From assembly GCF_014202345.1 (NCBI RefSeq), contig NZ_JACHGO010000001.1, positions 310,001 through 374,000 of the forward strand: a stretch of DNA of 64,000 nucleotides, given 5' to 3'. A program made the position numbers and the translations under genes. This DNA comes from Desulfovibrio intestinalis (GTDB lineage: Bacteria > Desulfobacterota > Desulfovibrionia > Desulfovibrionales > Desulfovibrionaceae). Position 1 is the stretch's first letter. Every line of letters starts with the position of its first letter. Positions 8,663-16,509 of this stretch are shown piece by piece. The notes below the pieces were generated by a model that was not told the DNA's origin, did no database searches, and saw only the letters and a program-made list of their open reading frames with translations.

Positions 8663-9763
8663 TCAGCGCTTGCGGGCGTCGGCCTGACCGTCCACATACA
8701 TCCAGAGCAGCGCGCCAAGACTGAGTGGCTTGGGCTGGCCGTCTGATCCTTTAAGCGGGTCCCCGGGAGTCATTGCCGTGCAGCACCACCAGCCCGGCTG
8801 ATTAAGAATGAAGGAAAACTGTCCTGCCTTGTCTGTGCGGGCTGACAGCTCTTCGTGCCAGGGCGTGGGAACGGTGCGCTTTTCTGTATTGATGCGTGCC
8901 ATACGTACCGCAGCATTGGGCAAAGGCTTGCCATTCAGCAGGGCTACCCCTGTAAAGAGGGCGGGCGCGGTGAGCCCGAAGGGTCGGGTAAGAGCCTGAA
9001 TTTCGAATGTCTGGCCAACAGGCTGATCCCATCCGCGCTCCACGCCGTGCACGGGCAGCATGGTTTTGACGTAATGCTGCAAAAACTGCCCTTGAGCTGC
9101 GTCCCACCAGGGGCGGCCTTCAATAATAAACTGATAAAGACCGGGAGTGGTCAGAGCCACATTGGCGCCCCAGGCTTTCTGGTCCAGGTAGCCTATTTCT
9201 TCCACATCGCCCAAAAGGTCGCGGCGTTCTGGCTGAACCAGCCCATCCTTGACGGGGCTGGCGTTGTCATAACGCAACGCGGCGAACAACTGCGGCATGT
9301 CCATGACAAGGCCCTGATTCTGGAAGGGGCGCATCATTGTGATGAGCACATCGACCTGCTCGTCAATGGAAGGAAGCTCTGGCGCAGGGGGCGGCGTAGG
9401 GGCATCTGCCCCCGCCTGCGCGGGAGCCTGGGTTGAGGCCTGATCCCCATTGGGGGTGGCTTTGGCAGGCGCGGCGGGGTCTGGCTTGCGTGCGGTTGCG
9501 GCGGTTTTGCCAGCGTCTGTGCTTTTTTCAGGCTTGGCCGCAGGCTGTTTGTTATCCTGCTTTTTATCTTCGCGCTTGGCCGCCGGTTCTGCCTTGTCGC
9601 TCTTTGGCGGAGCTTCAATGCTGGGCTGACTTGGCACCAGCAAGGTGACCTGGGCGCTGGCTGAAACCGTTGAAAGGGTACAGCACAAGGCTACCCAAAA
9701 GGCAGCAGACAAAATTACGCCCGCCATGCGTGGCAGGCTGAATGAAAAGAAAAGGCGCGGCAT
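8663..9763 (-). CDS. Secreted DUF4198-like protein with Ala/Pro/Lys-rich linker
   Basis: A 366-residue protein with a clear signal peptide (hydrophobic core about residues 12-32, ending at SASAQ), then about 90 residues rich in Ala, Pro, Lys and Asp, then a beta-rich C-terminal domain with TRPFGL, GVALLNGKPLPNAAV and a late WWCC motif. This resembles periplasmic DUF4198 proteins, some of which (NikK) accompany nickel/cobalt transporters; no transporter gene is adjacent, so that role is not supported here. The ATG at 9763 follows AGGAG at 7 bases. A longer upstream frame is open but would displace the signal peptide. Confidence 0.68.
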   Translation of the reverse strand: MPRLFFSFSLPRMAGVILSAAFWVALCCTLSTVSASAQVTLLVPSQPSIEAPPKSDKAEPAAKREDKKQDNKQPAAKPEKSTDAGKTAATARKPDPAAPAKATPNGDQASTQAPAQAGADAPTPPPAPELPSIDEQVDVLITMMRPFQNQGLVMDMPQLFAALRYDNASPVKDGLVQPERRDLLGDVEEIGYLDQKAWGANVALTTPGLYQFIIEGRPWWDAAQGQFLQHYVKTMLPVHGVERGWDQPVGQTFEIQALTRPFGLTAPALFTGVALLNGKPLPNAAVRMARINTEKRTVPTPWHEELSARTDKAGQFSFILNQPGWWCCTAMTPGDPLKGSDGQPKPLSLGALLWMYVDGQADARKR

Positions 9764-9870
9764 GAATGCTCCTGAAATGCCCAAAGTGGCGGCCCTGTAG
9801 CTCAAAACGGTGCTGAGCCCAAGGGCGGAACGTTCTATTTTCGCCAACGTAACAGAACGCTCATGCATTG

Positions 9871-10749
9871 TCATGTGGCAGACTGGTGACTTTCTTGCCC
9901 GTTGGCGCATGAAAATACGGGATCGCTTGCGTATTCGGCATCGTCTTTGGGGGTACGCGCCACAACCAGCACGTCCACACGTTTCGCTCCTGCCTTGAGC
10001 AGGGCCAAACCAGCCGACCGAAGCGTGCTGCCCGTGGTCATAACATCATCCACCAGCCACAGGCGCAGCCCTCTGGTTTGTGGGGAAGCCTCGAAGCTGT
10101 GGCGTACATTTTCAGGCCGCGAGCGGGCACTGAGGCCAATTTGGGCAGGACCGGGCCGGGTGCGGCAAAGCAGATCGGGCCTGAGCGCAAATCCGGTCTG
10201 CGCGTGCAGTGCCTTGGCAAGCTCATGGGCCTGATTGTATCCTCTTTGCCGCAAATGAGCAGGGTATTGGGGCACAGCCACCAGCGCATCGGCTTCAGGC
10301 AGGCAGCGGGCCGCTTCAACAAGAAAAGAACTGAGAAGAGGGGCCAGATAAAGGTGCCCGTCAAACTTGAGCCGCAGAAGCACATGGCGCAAGGATTCAC
10401 GATAAAGCCCGTGAAATGCCGTTTGCCTCCAGGGCGGCGGGTCTGTGAGGCAGCGCCCGCACAGACTGGCTTTTTGCTCAAAGTGTGAAGGTTCACCGGC
10501 AAGGATGGAAGGCATGACGGGCAAGCCGCACAACGGGCAACGGGGTCCCTTGTAGGGAGCGAGCAGGCTGCGGCACTGGGGGCACAGCGGGTTGGCAGGC
10601 GTGAAAATATCCGTAGCGGCGGCGCATGTCTGGTCTGAAAAAGTTTCGTAACCGGGGCTGAACGGGCGCAGGCAATGAAAGCATCGCATCTGGGCAAGAC
10701 CCAGGCGCTGGGCGGCAATGGAGAGCCTGCGGCCAAGTTGCAGGTTCAT
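9871..10749 (-). CDS. ComF-family phosphoribosyltransferase-like protein
   Basis: A 292-residue protein with an N-terminal zinc-ribbon-like region (CFHC at 23-26, CPQC near 55, CPLC, CGRC) and a C-terminal type I PRTase domain with the PRPP-binding motif VDDVMTTGST near residue 245. ComF proteins (GntX in E. coli) take part in DNA uptake or use of exogenous DNA; the reaction is not established. The segment RQRGYNQAHELAKAL is a family hallmark. AGG precedes the ATG. Confidence 0.88.
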   Translation of the reverse strand: MNLQLGRRLSIAAQRLGLAQMRCFHCLRPFSPGYETFSDQTCAAATDIFTPANPLCPQCRSLLAPYKGPRCPLCGLPVMPSILAGEPSHFEQKASLCGRCLTDPPPWRQTAFHGLYRESLRHVLLRLKFDGHLYLAPLLSSFLVEAARCLPEADALVAVPQYPAHLRQRGYNQAHELAKALHAQTGFALRPDLLCRTRPGPAQIGLSARSRPENVRHSFEASPQTRGLRLWLVDDVMTTGSTLRSAGLALLKAGAKRVDVLVVARTPKDDAEYASDPVFSCANGQESHQSAT

Positions 10750-10823
10750 CTTGCTACCTGACCGTCCGGTTTACGATATGGGCCAGATATGATTTCACAG
10801 ATAGGAGGATTGGCGAGGGCCGA

Positions 10824-11519
10824 TCAGCAGGGGCTTGATGCGCCGTCTTTGCCGCAGCCGGGGCCGGGAGCTGTGCTGGGGTCATAACCCGGCACCTTGC
10901 CAGCCATGAGTCTGCAGCCCCAGTCGTGTCCCCACGCACGCAGCGCGGCACGCACGGCGGGACGCTCTTCAAGGTCTTTTACTTTTTCAAGCCCGCGCAG
11001 CAGCCGGGTTTCGCTGATGGTTGCGTTAAGCGGAGAAAGGAAATAGCGCAACGTCAGCAGGGAGCCTGAAAAAAGCAGCTTACCCCGAGGTCTTCCGGCC
11101 ACAAGGCTTACCAGCGTGGGTTTGATCGGGGCGCGGGGCAACGTGGGCTTGCCCGCCGGGGTGTGGTTTTGCGCTGCCCAAAAGCGTTGGGTGCGGTCAA
11201 TAAGCGCCTTGAAATGGGCGGGCAGGGAGTAAAAATAGATAGGCGCGGATATGAAGAGCAGGGGAGCGGCTTCGATAAGAGAAAATATTTCTTCAGCCCT
11301 GTCGATGTTTCCGCCGGAATTTCGGCCCGCAAGAGTGCATTTATGCGGCGGCTTGGTGCAGCCGCCACAGTCAATACAGCCTTCAAATGTATAATCGCGC
11401 AGAGCTACAGTTTGCAGGCAGGCTCCAGCTTCGGCCACGCCTTCAGCCACAAGACGGGCTATGGAGTCTGAAACTCCGTTGGGGTGCGGGCTGCAAAGGA
11501 GGGCTACCGGGTTGCTCAT
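10824..11519 (-). CDS. Flavodoxin-fold NAD(P)H-dependent FMN reductase with compact Cys motif
   Basis: A 231-residue flavodoxin-like protein. The N-terminal CSPHPNGVSDS segment is the FMN phosphate loop, and APIYFYSLPAHFKALIDR is the usual flavin-contact region. Cysteines arranged C-x2-C-x2-C-x6-C (GCIDCGGCTKPPHKC) match the compact cluster motif of iron-sulfur flavoproteins (Isf), which bind a 4Fe-4S cluster next to FMN and pass electrons to small acceptors. The C-terminal third lacks further motifs and ends in Cys. It overlaps the upstream MBL gene by 4 bp, so both are coupled in translation. Confidence 0.78.
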   Translation of the reverse strand: MSNPVALLCSPHPNGVSDSIARLVAEGVAEAGACLQTVALRDYTFEGCIDCGGCTKPPHKCTLAGRNSGGNIDRAEEIFSLIEAAPLLFISAPIYFYSLPAHFKALIDRTQRFWAAQNHTPAGKPTLPRAPIKPTLVSLVAGRPRGKLLFSGSLLTLRYFLSPLNATISETRLLRGLEKVKDLEERPAVRAALRAWGHDWGCRLMAGKVPGYDPSTAPGPGCGKDGASSPC

Positions 11520-12142
11520 GGCCTGAACTCACCACAAAAGGGGTTGTTGGCGGCTTCGTCGCCAATTTTGCTGGCCGGCCCGTGCCCGGGGTAGACCAGT
11601 GTTTCTGCGGGCAGCTTGAAAAGCACGTCCCTGACTGAGCGCAGTAGGGTGTCATGGTCGCCGCCGGGAAAGTCCGTGCGGCCAATGGAGCGGTAGAACA
11701 GGGCGTCGCCTGTAAAGACCACATTTTCATTAGGAAAATAGTATGAAACTCCACCTGGGGTGTGCCCCGGGGTTTCAAGCACTTCACAAAGCATATCGCC
11801 AAGAATTACCTTACCCGTAGGTATACGGCAGCCCGTAAATTCTGGCACTTCAGGGAAGCCCCATATGCCGCCCTTGCCGGATTCTGTTTCTGCAAGGCTG
11901 TCGTCGCCCTGCGGAACATAGACCAGGGAGCCAGTGGCATCTTCCAGCGCAGCCACACCATAAATATGGTCGAAATGACGGTGCGTTATGCAGATGGCAT
12001 CAAGCGTCAAGCGGTGTGCTTTCAGATACTCCAGCATGGGTTCGGGGTCGCCGCCCACGTCAATGGCCACAGCTCTTGGGCCGTTATGGATAAGATAGCT
12101 GTTGGTCTGTAGTGGGCCTATGGGAAAAGTGGCAACGGCCAT
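11516..12142 (-). CDS. Glyoxalase II-like metallo-beta-lactamase-fold hydrolase
   Basis: A 208-residue single-domain hydrolase with the metal motif THRHFDH (His54, His56, Asp58, His59), GHTPGG, FTGDALF and a late YPGHGP. This pattern is that of the hydroxyacylglutathione-hydrolase-like MBL group, cytoplasmic enzymes with two metals that cut thioesters. In anaerobes the natural substrate is often unknown. It overlaps the flavodoxin-like gene by 4 bp. Confidence 0.85.
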   Translation of the reverse strand: MAVATFPIGPLQTNSYLIHNGPRAVAIDVGGDPEPMLEYLKAHRLTLDAICITHRHFDHIYGVAALEDATGSLVYVPQGDDSLAETESGKGGIWGFPEVPEFTGCRIPTGKVILGDMLCEVLETPGHTPGGVSYYFPNENVVFTGDALFYRSIGRTDFPGGDHDTLLRSVRDVLFKLPAETLVYPGHGPASKIGDEAANNPFCGEFRP

Positions 12143-12388
12143 GCGTATATTCCTTGTAGATATGGATGCCGTGCGAAGCTCGGCGGGACGCGCCTCAAGG
12201 GCCAGCAGCGCGGTTTATGACTTTCGTCCGTCCGATACTATCCTCTTAATTTTTGCGGGGCAAGTATTGCATGGGCTCTTTGGGCACTGAGCAGCAGTTT
12301 TTCAAGATATTTTCTAGACAAGCTCCTACCGGCACACTACACTGCCGCCATGAAACAGGATTTTATGACCCGAGAAGGACTTTAGGAC

Positions 12389-15223
12389 ATGACCCAGCAC
12401 ACGACACGGAAAAATGCCAGAGTAGACAAGAAGGGCAAGAGTCATGATACGCGGAATGCCCAGCCCGGCGCAGCCGCTCAGGGCGAACCGTCTGGCGAAG
12501 CAGCCCGCCCGGAATGGGCGGGAAGAGCCGAGTCCTTCTGGGATGTGCCGATGCGCGGTGAAAGCGGCAACGAGCGGGTATGGTCAGAGCTGCGTTATAT
12601 ACAGGAACTTGCCCGTGAAGACCTCATAGAAATGGAAGGATTGCTATGCCGCCAGCTGTCAGCCTTTTTGAGCTTCAGCGGCCATGCGCTCTATTTTCCC
12701 AGAGATCATGCCCAGGATGAGCCCCAGTTGCTGGCGCGCGAACGCAGGTTGCTTTTGCCCCTGTTCTGGCACGATCGCCTGCTCGGCATGGTCATGCTGC
12801 ACGGTGTGCGTGCGCGTGAGGTGCGTCCTCTTCTGAAAGTGCTGCCAGCCCTTGCCTCTTTGTGTCTTGAAAATCTTGCACGCGCCAAAGCGGCACGCAC
12901 TGATGCCGTTACTGCGCTGGCCACGGAAGAAAGCCTTTTTGCCCGAATGGAAGGTGAAGCCGAAAGAGTGCGCGCGCACCTTAAAGAACCTTCCGCGCCG
13001 GAAGGTCTTGCGATTCCTATGTACCGCATGTGTATGGGAATTGTGCTGCTGCGGCTGGGCAACGGGCCGGGCATGGTGCGGCGGCATGGTTTTGCCTTTG
13101 GCGAAAACGTCATGAGCCAGCTTGCCGATGCTTGCCGGGCTGTTCTGCCCTCGGATGTGCTGGCTGCGCGTGTGGGCTCGCACGAAATAGCTCTTCTGCT
13201 TTCGGCCAGCGGGCGCGGCGCATGCCACAAACTTGCCCGGTCTGTTCTGGCCCGTATGGAAGCTTTGCGCCCTGTATCGGCGCTGACGAAGCAGCCCGCA
13301 GCTCTGCGCCTGTGCGCGGGGCATGCCTTGTATCCGCAGGACATGCAGGGTCCAGAAATGAGGCTCGGCATGTATGAGCAGGCCCGCTTGCTGATGGCAA
13401 GAGCCAGACTGGCGGCAGACGTTGCGGGTCAGACGGCCACGGGCGCTGCTGGCAATCGCTCTGGCGAGGGGCGCATAATGCCTTTTGCCCGTATTCTGCA
13501 AGAAGGCGGGCTTGTGCTGGAAGCCCTGCCAGTGGGACGCCTGCGCATCAGCCTGGGCCGGCAGGCCAAGGCCCGCGAAGGTATGCGGTTCGCGGTATGG
13601 AGCGCTGCTCCGGGGCCGAAGGCGCGCCATAAGGGTGAAATCGTACTGCTGCGCGTGGGCGACAAAGACTCCATTGCTGAAATTTTGCACTTGGCAGACA
13701 CAACATTTCTGCCTGCGCCTGGCGACAGTCTGGCCCTTCTTGGACAAAGCCCGGTGCTCAGCCCGGACCTTGACGGTCACGACCCGGCACTGAGTTTTTC
13801 GGGAACGCAAGATTTTCTTTCCACACCGCCTACACCACCCACAGCGGCTTTGCAGCAAAAAGCGGAATCCTCTTCGCAGGGGGAAACCGCCGCGCATACG
13901 CCCGGGCATACGCCGGATCAGCCTGAAGCCAAAGCACCTTTGTCAGGAGGCAGCGTCGAGCAGCCCGCCGATGAACTGGTGCCCCCAGGCGAAGGTGAAA
14001 AGCACGCAACGGGCAGTTCCCAGCCTGAGCCTGCTCCTGCTGTTCATGCTGAAAAAACGGAACAAAGCGAGTCAATGACGCTTTGTGGACACGGTGATTT
14101 TCTCAATCGTTTTGCGCAGGAAAGCGAACGTTGCGCGCGCTTTGTGCTTGCCATCGTCCGTATGGAAGGTGCTACCAGTTCAACCGCGGCAACAGCCCTG
14201 GGCCTGTGGGAGAAGCTGCTGAACAAGGCAGCCTTGAGTGAAGCGGGGGCTGCGCCTCTGGCTGGCCTTTATGGCAGCAACAGCCTGATATTTTTCCATC
14301 CAGGTATGGAGCCGCAAAATGTGACAGCCCTGTATGAAGGCTTGTGCACTGCCTTGAAAGACGGGGGTATTGATGCTGCTGCGGGACTAGCGGCCTTTCC
14401 CTTCCTGCAATACCGCAAAGCCGAGATGCCGGACTGCGCACTCAAGGCCTTGGAATACGCCCTTCTTCTGCCCCATCCCAGAGTGGGACAATGCAGTTCG
14501 CTGGCCCTTAATATCAGCGCTGACCGCCGTTATAGCCTTGGCGATGTTTTTGGCGCGCTTGAAGAGTACAAGCTTTCGCTGCTGGCTGACGAAACCAATG
14601 TTATGGCCTGGAACTCTCTTGGCGTATGCATGGCGGCCCTGGGGCGCGGGCATGAGGCGAGAAGGCATTTTCTTGAGGCTCTGCGGCACAAGCCGGACGA
14701 CGGGGCAGCCAAGCAGATTTACTATAATCTTGGCAATGTCTGCCAAAGCCTGGGAGAACGCCGCGCCGCCGCCCGCTACTACCGCCAGTGCGTCAAGGTG
14801 GCTCCTGACCATCTTTTTGCCCATATCCGTCTGGGGCAGTTGTGCGAGCAGGGCGGCAGAAGGGCAGAAGCCCGCCGCTATTATGAACTGGCCGCCGCCA
14901 TTGAGGACGCCACTCCCGGGCGGCCCGGCGTCGCCAGACGGCATCTGGCCCGTGTGGCGGCCCGGCAGCGCAAGGGCGGCGAAGCCCGTGAACTGCTGCA
15001 TGAGGCCTTGCTGCGTAATCCGCAGGATCCTGCGTCCATGCTGCTGCTGGCCAACATCTACCTTGACGGTAACGAAGACCCGGCCATGGCCGAATTGCTG
15101 GCCCGTAAAAGCGCTGGCCTGCACGACAGGCCCGAAGCCTGGCAGACCCTGGCTCGAGCCTTGCGCGCCCTTGACCGGGAAGACGAAGCCCGGCTGGCAG
15201 AAGCAAGAGCCGTACTGGGCTGA
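12389..15223 (+). CDS. Large protein with two degenerate GGDEF-like domains and C-terminal TPRs
   Basis: A 944-residue cytoplasmic protein. After a basic N-terminus (1-30), residues about 60-190 look GAF-like. Residues about 200-320 resemble a GGDEF domain in which the signature reads GSHEI (near 261), so catalysis is not expected. Residues about 480-530 are a Pro/Glu-rich linker, and about 555-700 look like a second GGDEF-like fold with YGSNSLIFF at the signature position. From about 720 to the end there are at least five TPR units with WNSLGVCMAALGRGHEA and YYNLGNVCQSLGERRAA. Likely a scaffold or c-di-GMP sensor rather than an enzyme. It is monocistronic, ending in a strong terminator. Confidence 0.7.
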   Translation: MTQHTTRKNARVDKKGKSHDTRNAQPGAAAQGEPSGEAARPEWAGRAESFWDVPMRGESGNERVWSELRYIQELAREDLIEMEGLLCRQLSAFLSFSGHALYFPRDHAQDEPQLLARERRLLLPLFWHDRLLGMVMLHGVRAREVRPLLKVLPALASLCLENLARAKAARTDAVTALATEESLFARMEGEAERVRAHLKEPSAPEGLAIPMYRMCMGIVLLRLGNGPGMVRRHGFAFGENVMSQLADACRAVLPSDVLAARVGSHEIALLLSASGRGACHKLARSVLARMEALRPVSALTKQPAALRLCAGHALYPQDMQGPEMRLGMYEQARLLMARARLAADVAGQTATGAAGNRSGEGRIMPFARILQEGGLVLEALPVGRLRISLGRQAKAREGMRFAVWSAAPGPKARHKGEIVLLRVGDKDSIAEILHLADTTFLPAPGDSLALLGQSPVLSPDLDGHDPALSFSGTQDFLSTPPTPPTAALQQKAESSSQGETAAHTPGHTPDQPEAKAPLSGGSVEQPADELVPPGEGEKHATGSSQPEPAPAVHAEKTEQSESMTLCGHGDFLNRFAQESERCARFVLAIVRMEGATSSTAATALGLWEKLLNKAALSEAGAAPLAGLYGSNSLIFFHPGMEPQNVTALYEGLCTALKDGGIDAAAGLAAFPFLQYRKAEMPDCALKALEYALLLPHPRVGQCSSLALNISADRRYSLGDVFGALEEYKLSLLADETNVMAWNSLGVCMAALGRGHEARRHFLEALRHKPDDGAAKQIYYNLGNVCQSLGERRAAARYYRQCVKVAPDHLFAHIRLGQLCEQGGRRAEARRYYELAAAIEDATPGRPGVARRHLARVAARQRKGGEARELLHEALLRNPQDPASMLLLANIYLDGNEDPAMAELLARKSAGLHDRPEAWQTLARALRALDREDEARLAEARAVLG

Positions 15224-15247
15224 GTTGCAGTGTAGTTTTGTGTTTTT

Positions 15248-15283
15248 AACGAAAAAGGGCGGCTTAAGCCGCCTTTTTTCGTT
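15248..15283 (+). terminator. Strong intrinsic terminator
   Basis: A 16-bp stem with one G-T wobble (core GGGCGGC/GCCGCC) around loop TTAA, flanked by A and T tracts, so it can work on both strands between the TPR gene and the AraC-type gene. Confidence 0.85.
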
Positions 15284-15320
15284 GTTTGCAAACCGTGCAA
15301 CTGGAAGCTGCGGTAGGCAA

Positions 15321-16262
15321 CTACCCCCGCAGGCCGAGCTTCCTGTGCGCGTCCATCTGGTAAGATTTTGGTTTGACGCCAAAGAATTTGGAAAAAGCTG
15401 CGCCAAAATGCCCCACATTGGTGTAGCCCACAGCCCAGGCAACCTCGCTCACATTCATATCGCCAGCCTCCAGCAGCTGACCAGCCTTGTGCATGCGGTC
15501 TTCATGCAGGCAGCGATACGGGGCCATATCATACAGGCGCTGAAAACCCGCCTTGAGCTTGTTGACGTTCATGCCTACCTTGGCGGCCAGATCCGGCAAG
15601 GAGGGGGGATCCGTCATGTGGGCGCAGAGCAGATGCCGTGCCCGGCGGATGTGCTCAATGTCGCCAGTATTGAGGGGGCAGGATCTGCTTCGTGAATGCA
15701 AGCCCTCGCGGCCTATTTCGTCTATCACCTCAGACAGCAGCTGTAGCGCTTTGCCCTGAAGATAAAGCTCCAGCGACACACCGCTTTTGCGGCAGGAGAA
15801 AAACTGCGAAACCAACATGCGCAACGTGGGGTTGAGGCGGCTGTTCTGGTTGGTTGGCAGTGCCTTGTGCAAGGGGGCGGCCTTTTCAAGGCCCATAAGA
15901 TTTCTCAGGCACTGGGCTTCAAGGCTGAGCCCCAGCATCTGCACAGGTTGCTTTTTGCATATGGAAAAAATGCCCTGGCTGTCCGGCATGTAAAAGGCAA
16001 TGCCCGTATCCGGCCCTGCTCCAAGCCTGCAGGGTTTTTCAGCGGCATGTGCCCTGTATTCGGCTTCACCACTCAACACAAAGGCAAATTCCAGGCTGTC
16101 GCCACGCAGGCCCGTATCAATAGAGATCTCTTCATCTGGCTTGAAATCCATAATATTCAGTGTAATTCCCGGCATTATCTGCATACCCCAAAGGCCGCAT
16201 TGGGGCAGTGGAAGCTGCTGCACAGGGCGCGCTTGGCTGGCGCATGATAAGCGCTGCATCAT
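15321..16262 (-). CDS. AraC-family regulator, PchR/YbtA-like
   Basis: A 313-residue regulator with a ligand-binding N-terminal region and a C-terminal double helix-turn-helix (about residues 205-305) containing LAAKVGMNVNKLKAGFQ and the second helix-turn-helix with GYTNVGHFGAAFSKFFGVKP. Regulators of this type (PchR, YbtA) sense intracellular ferric siderophore and activate the receptor gene. It is divergent from a TonB-dependent receptor gene, which fits that role. GGAG precedes two alternative ATGs (16262 and 16259). Confidence 0.85.
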   Translation of the reverse strand: MMQRLSCASQARPVQQLPLPQCGLWGMQIMPGITLNIMDFKPDEEISIDTGLRGDSLEFAFVLSGEAEYRAHAAEKPCRLGAGPDTGIAFYMPDSQGIFSICKKQPVQMLGLSLEAQCLRNLMGLEKAAPLHKALPTNQNSRLNPTLRMLVSQFFSCRKSGVSLELYLQGKALQLLSEVIDEIGREGLHSRSRSCPLNTGDIEHIRRARHLLCAHMTDPPSLPDLAAKVGMNVNKLKAGFQRLYDMAPYRCLHEDRMHKAGQLLEAGDMNVSEVAWAVGYTNVGHFGAAFSKFFGVKPKSYQMDAHRKLGLRG

Positions 16263-16290
16263 TGTCTCCAGTGGTCAAGTTATTGTGTCT

Positions 16291-16311
16291 AAATGAAATT
16301 AAAATTCATTT
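16291..16311. promoter_or_regulatory. Inverted repeat, candidate iron-regulated operator
   Basis: AAATGAA, a 7-base spacer, TTCATTT: a perfect 7+7+7 palindrome-like site in the divergent gap between the AraC-type gene and the receptor gene. It is AT-rich and of a size compatible with Fur or AraC-type binding; which protein binds is unknown. Confidence 0.45.
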
Positions 16312-16509
16312 TCTACATAGTGTCAATCTTGCCTGCTCCGCACCAAACCTGGATATCCCGGCTATTTTTCCATTTTTTCTCGCCTGAGTGAGTAAAATTT
16401 ATCCCTGACGGGGAAGATTTGATTTTGCTTGCGGTTTACCAAGATGTGTCGCCGAAAGGGGATCAGCGAGCGGCATAACATTTCAGAAAATGTGCAATGG
16501 GGGCGAGAA

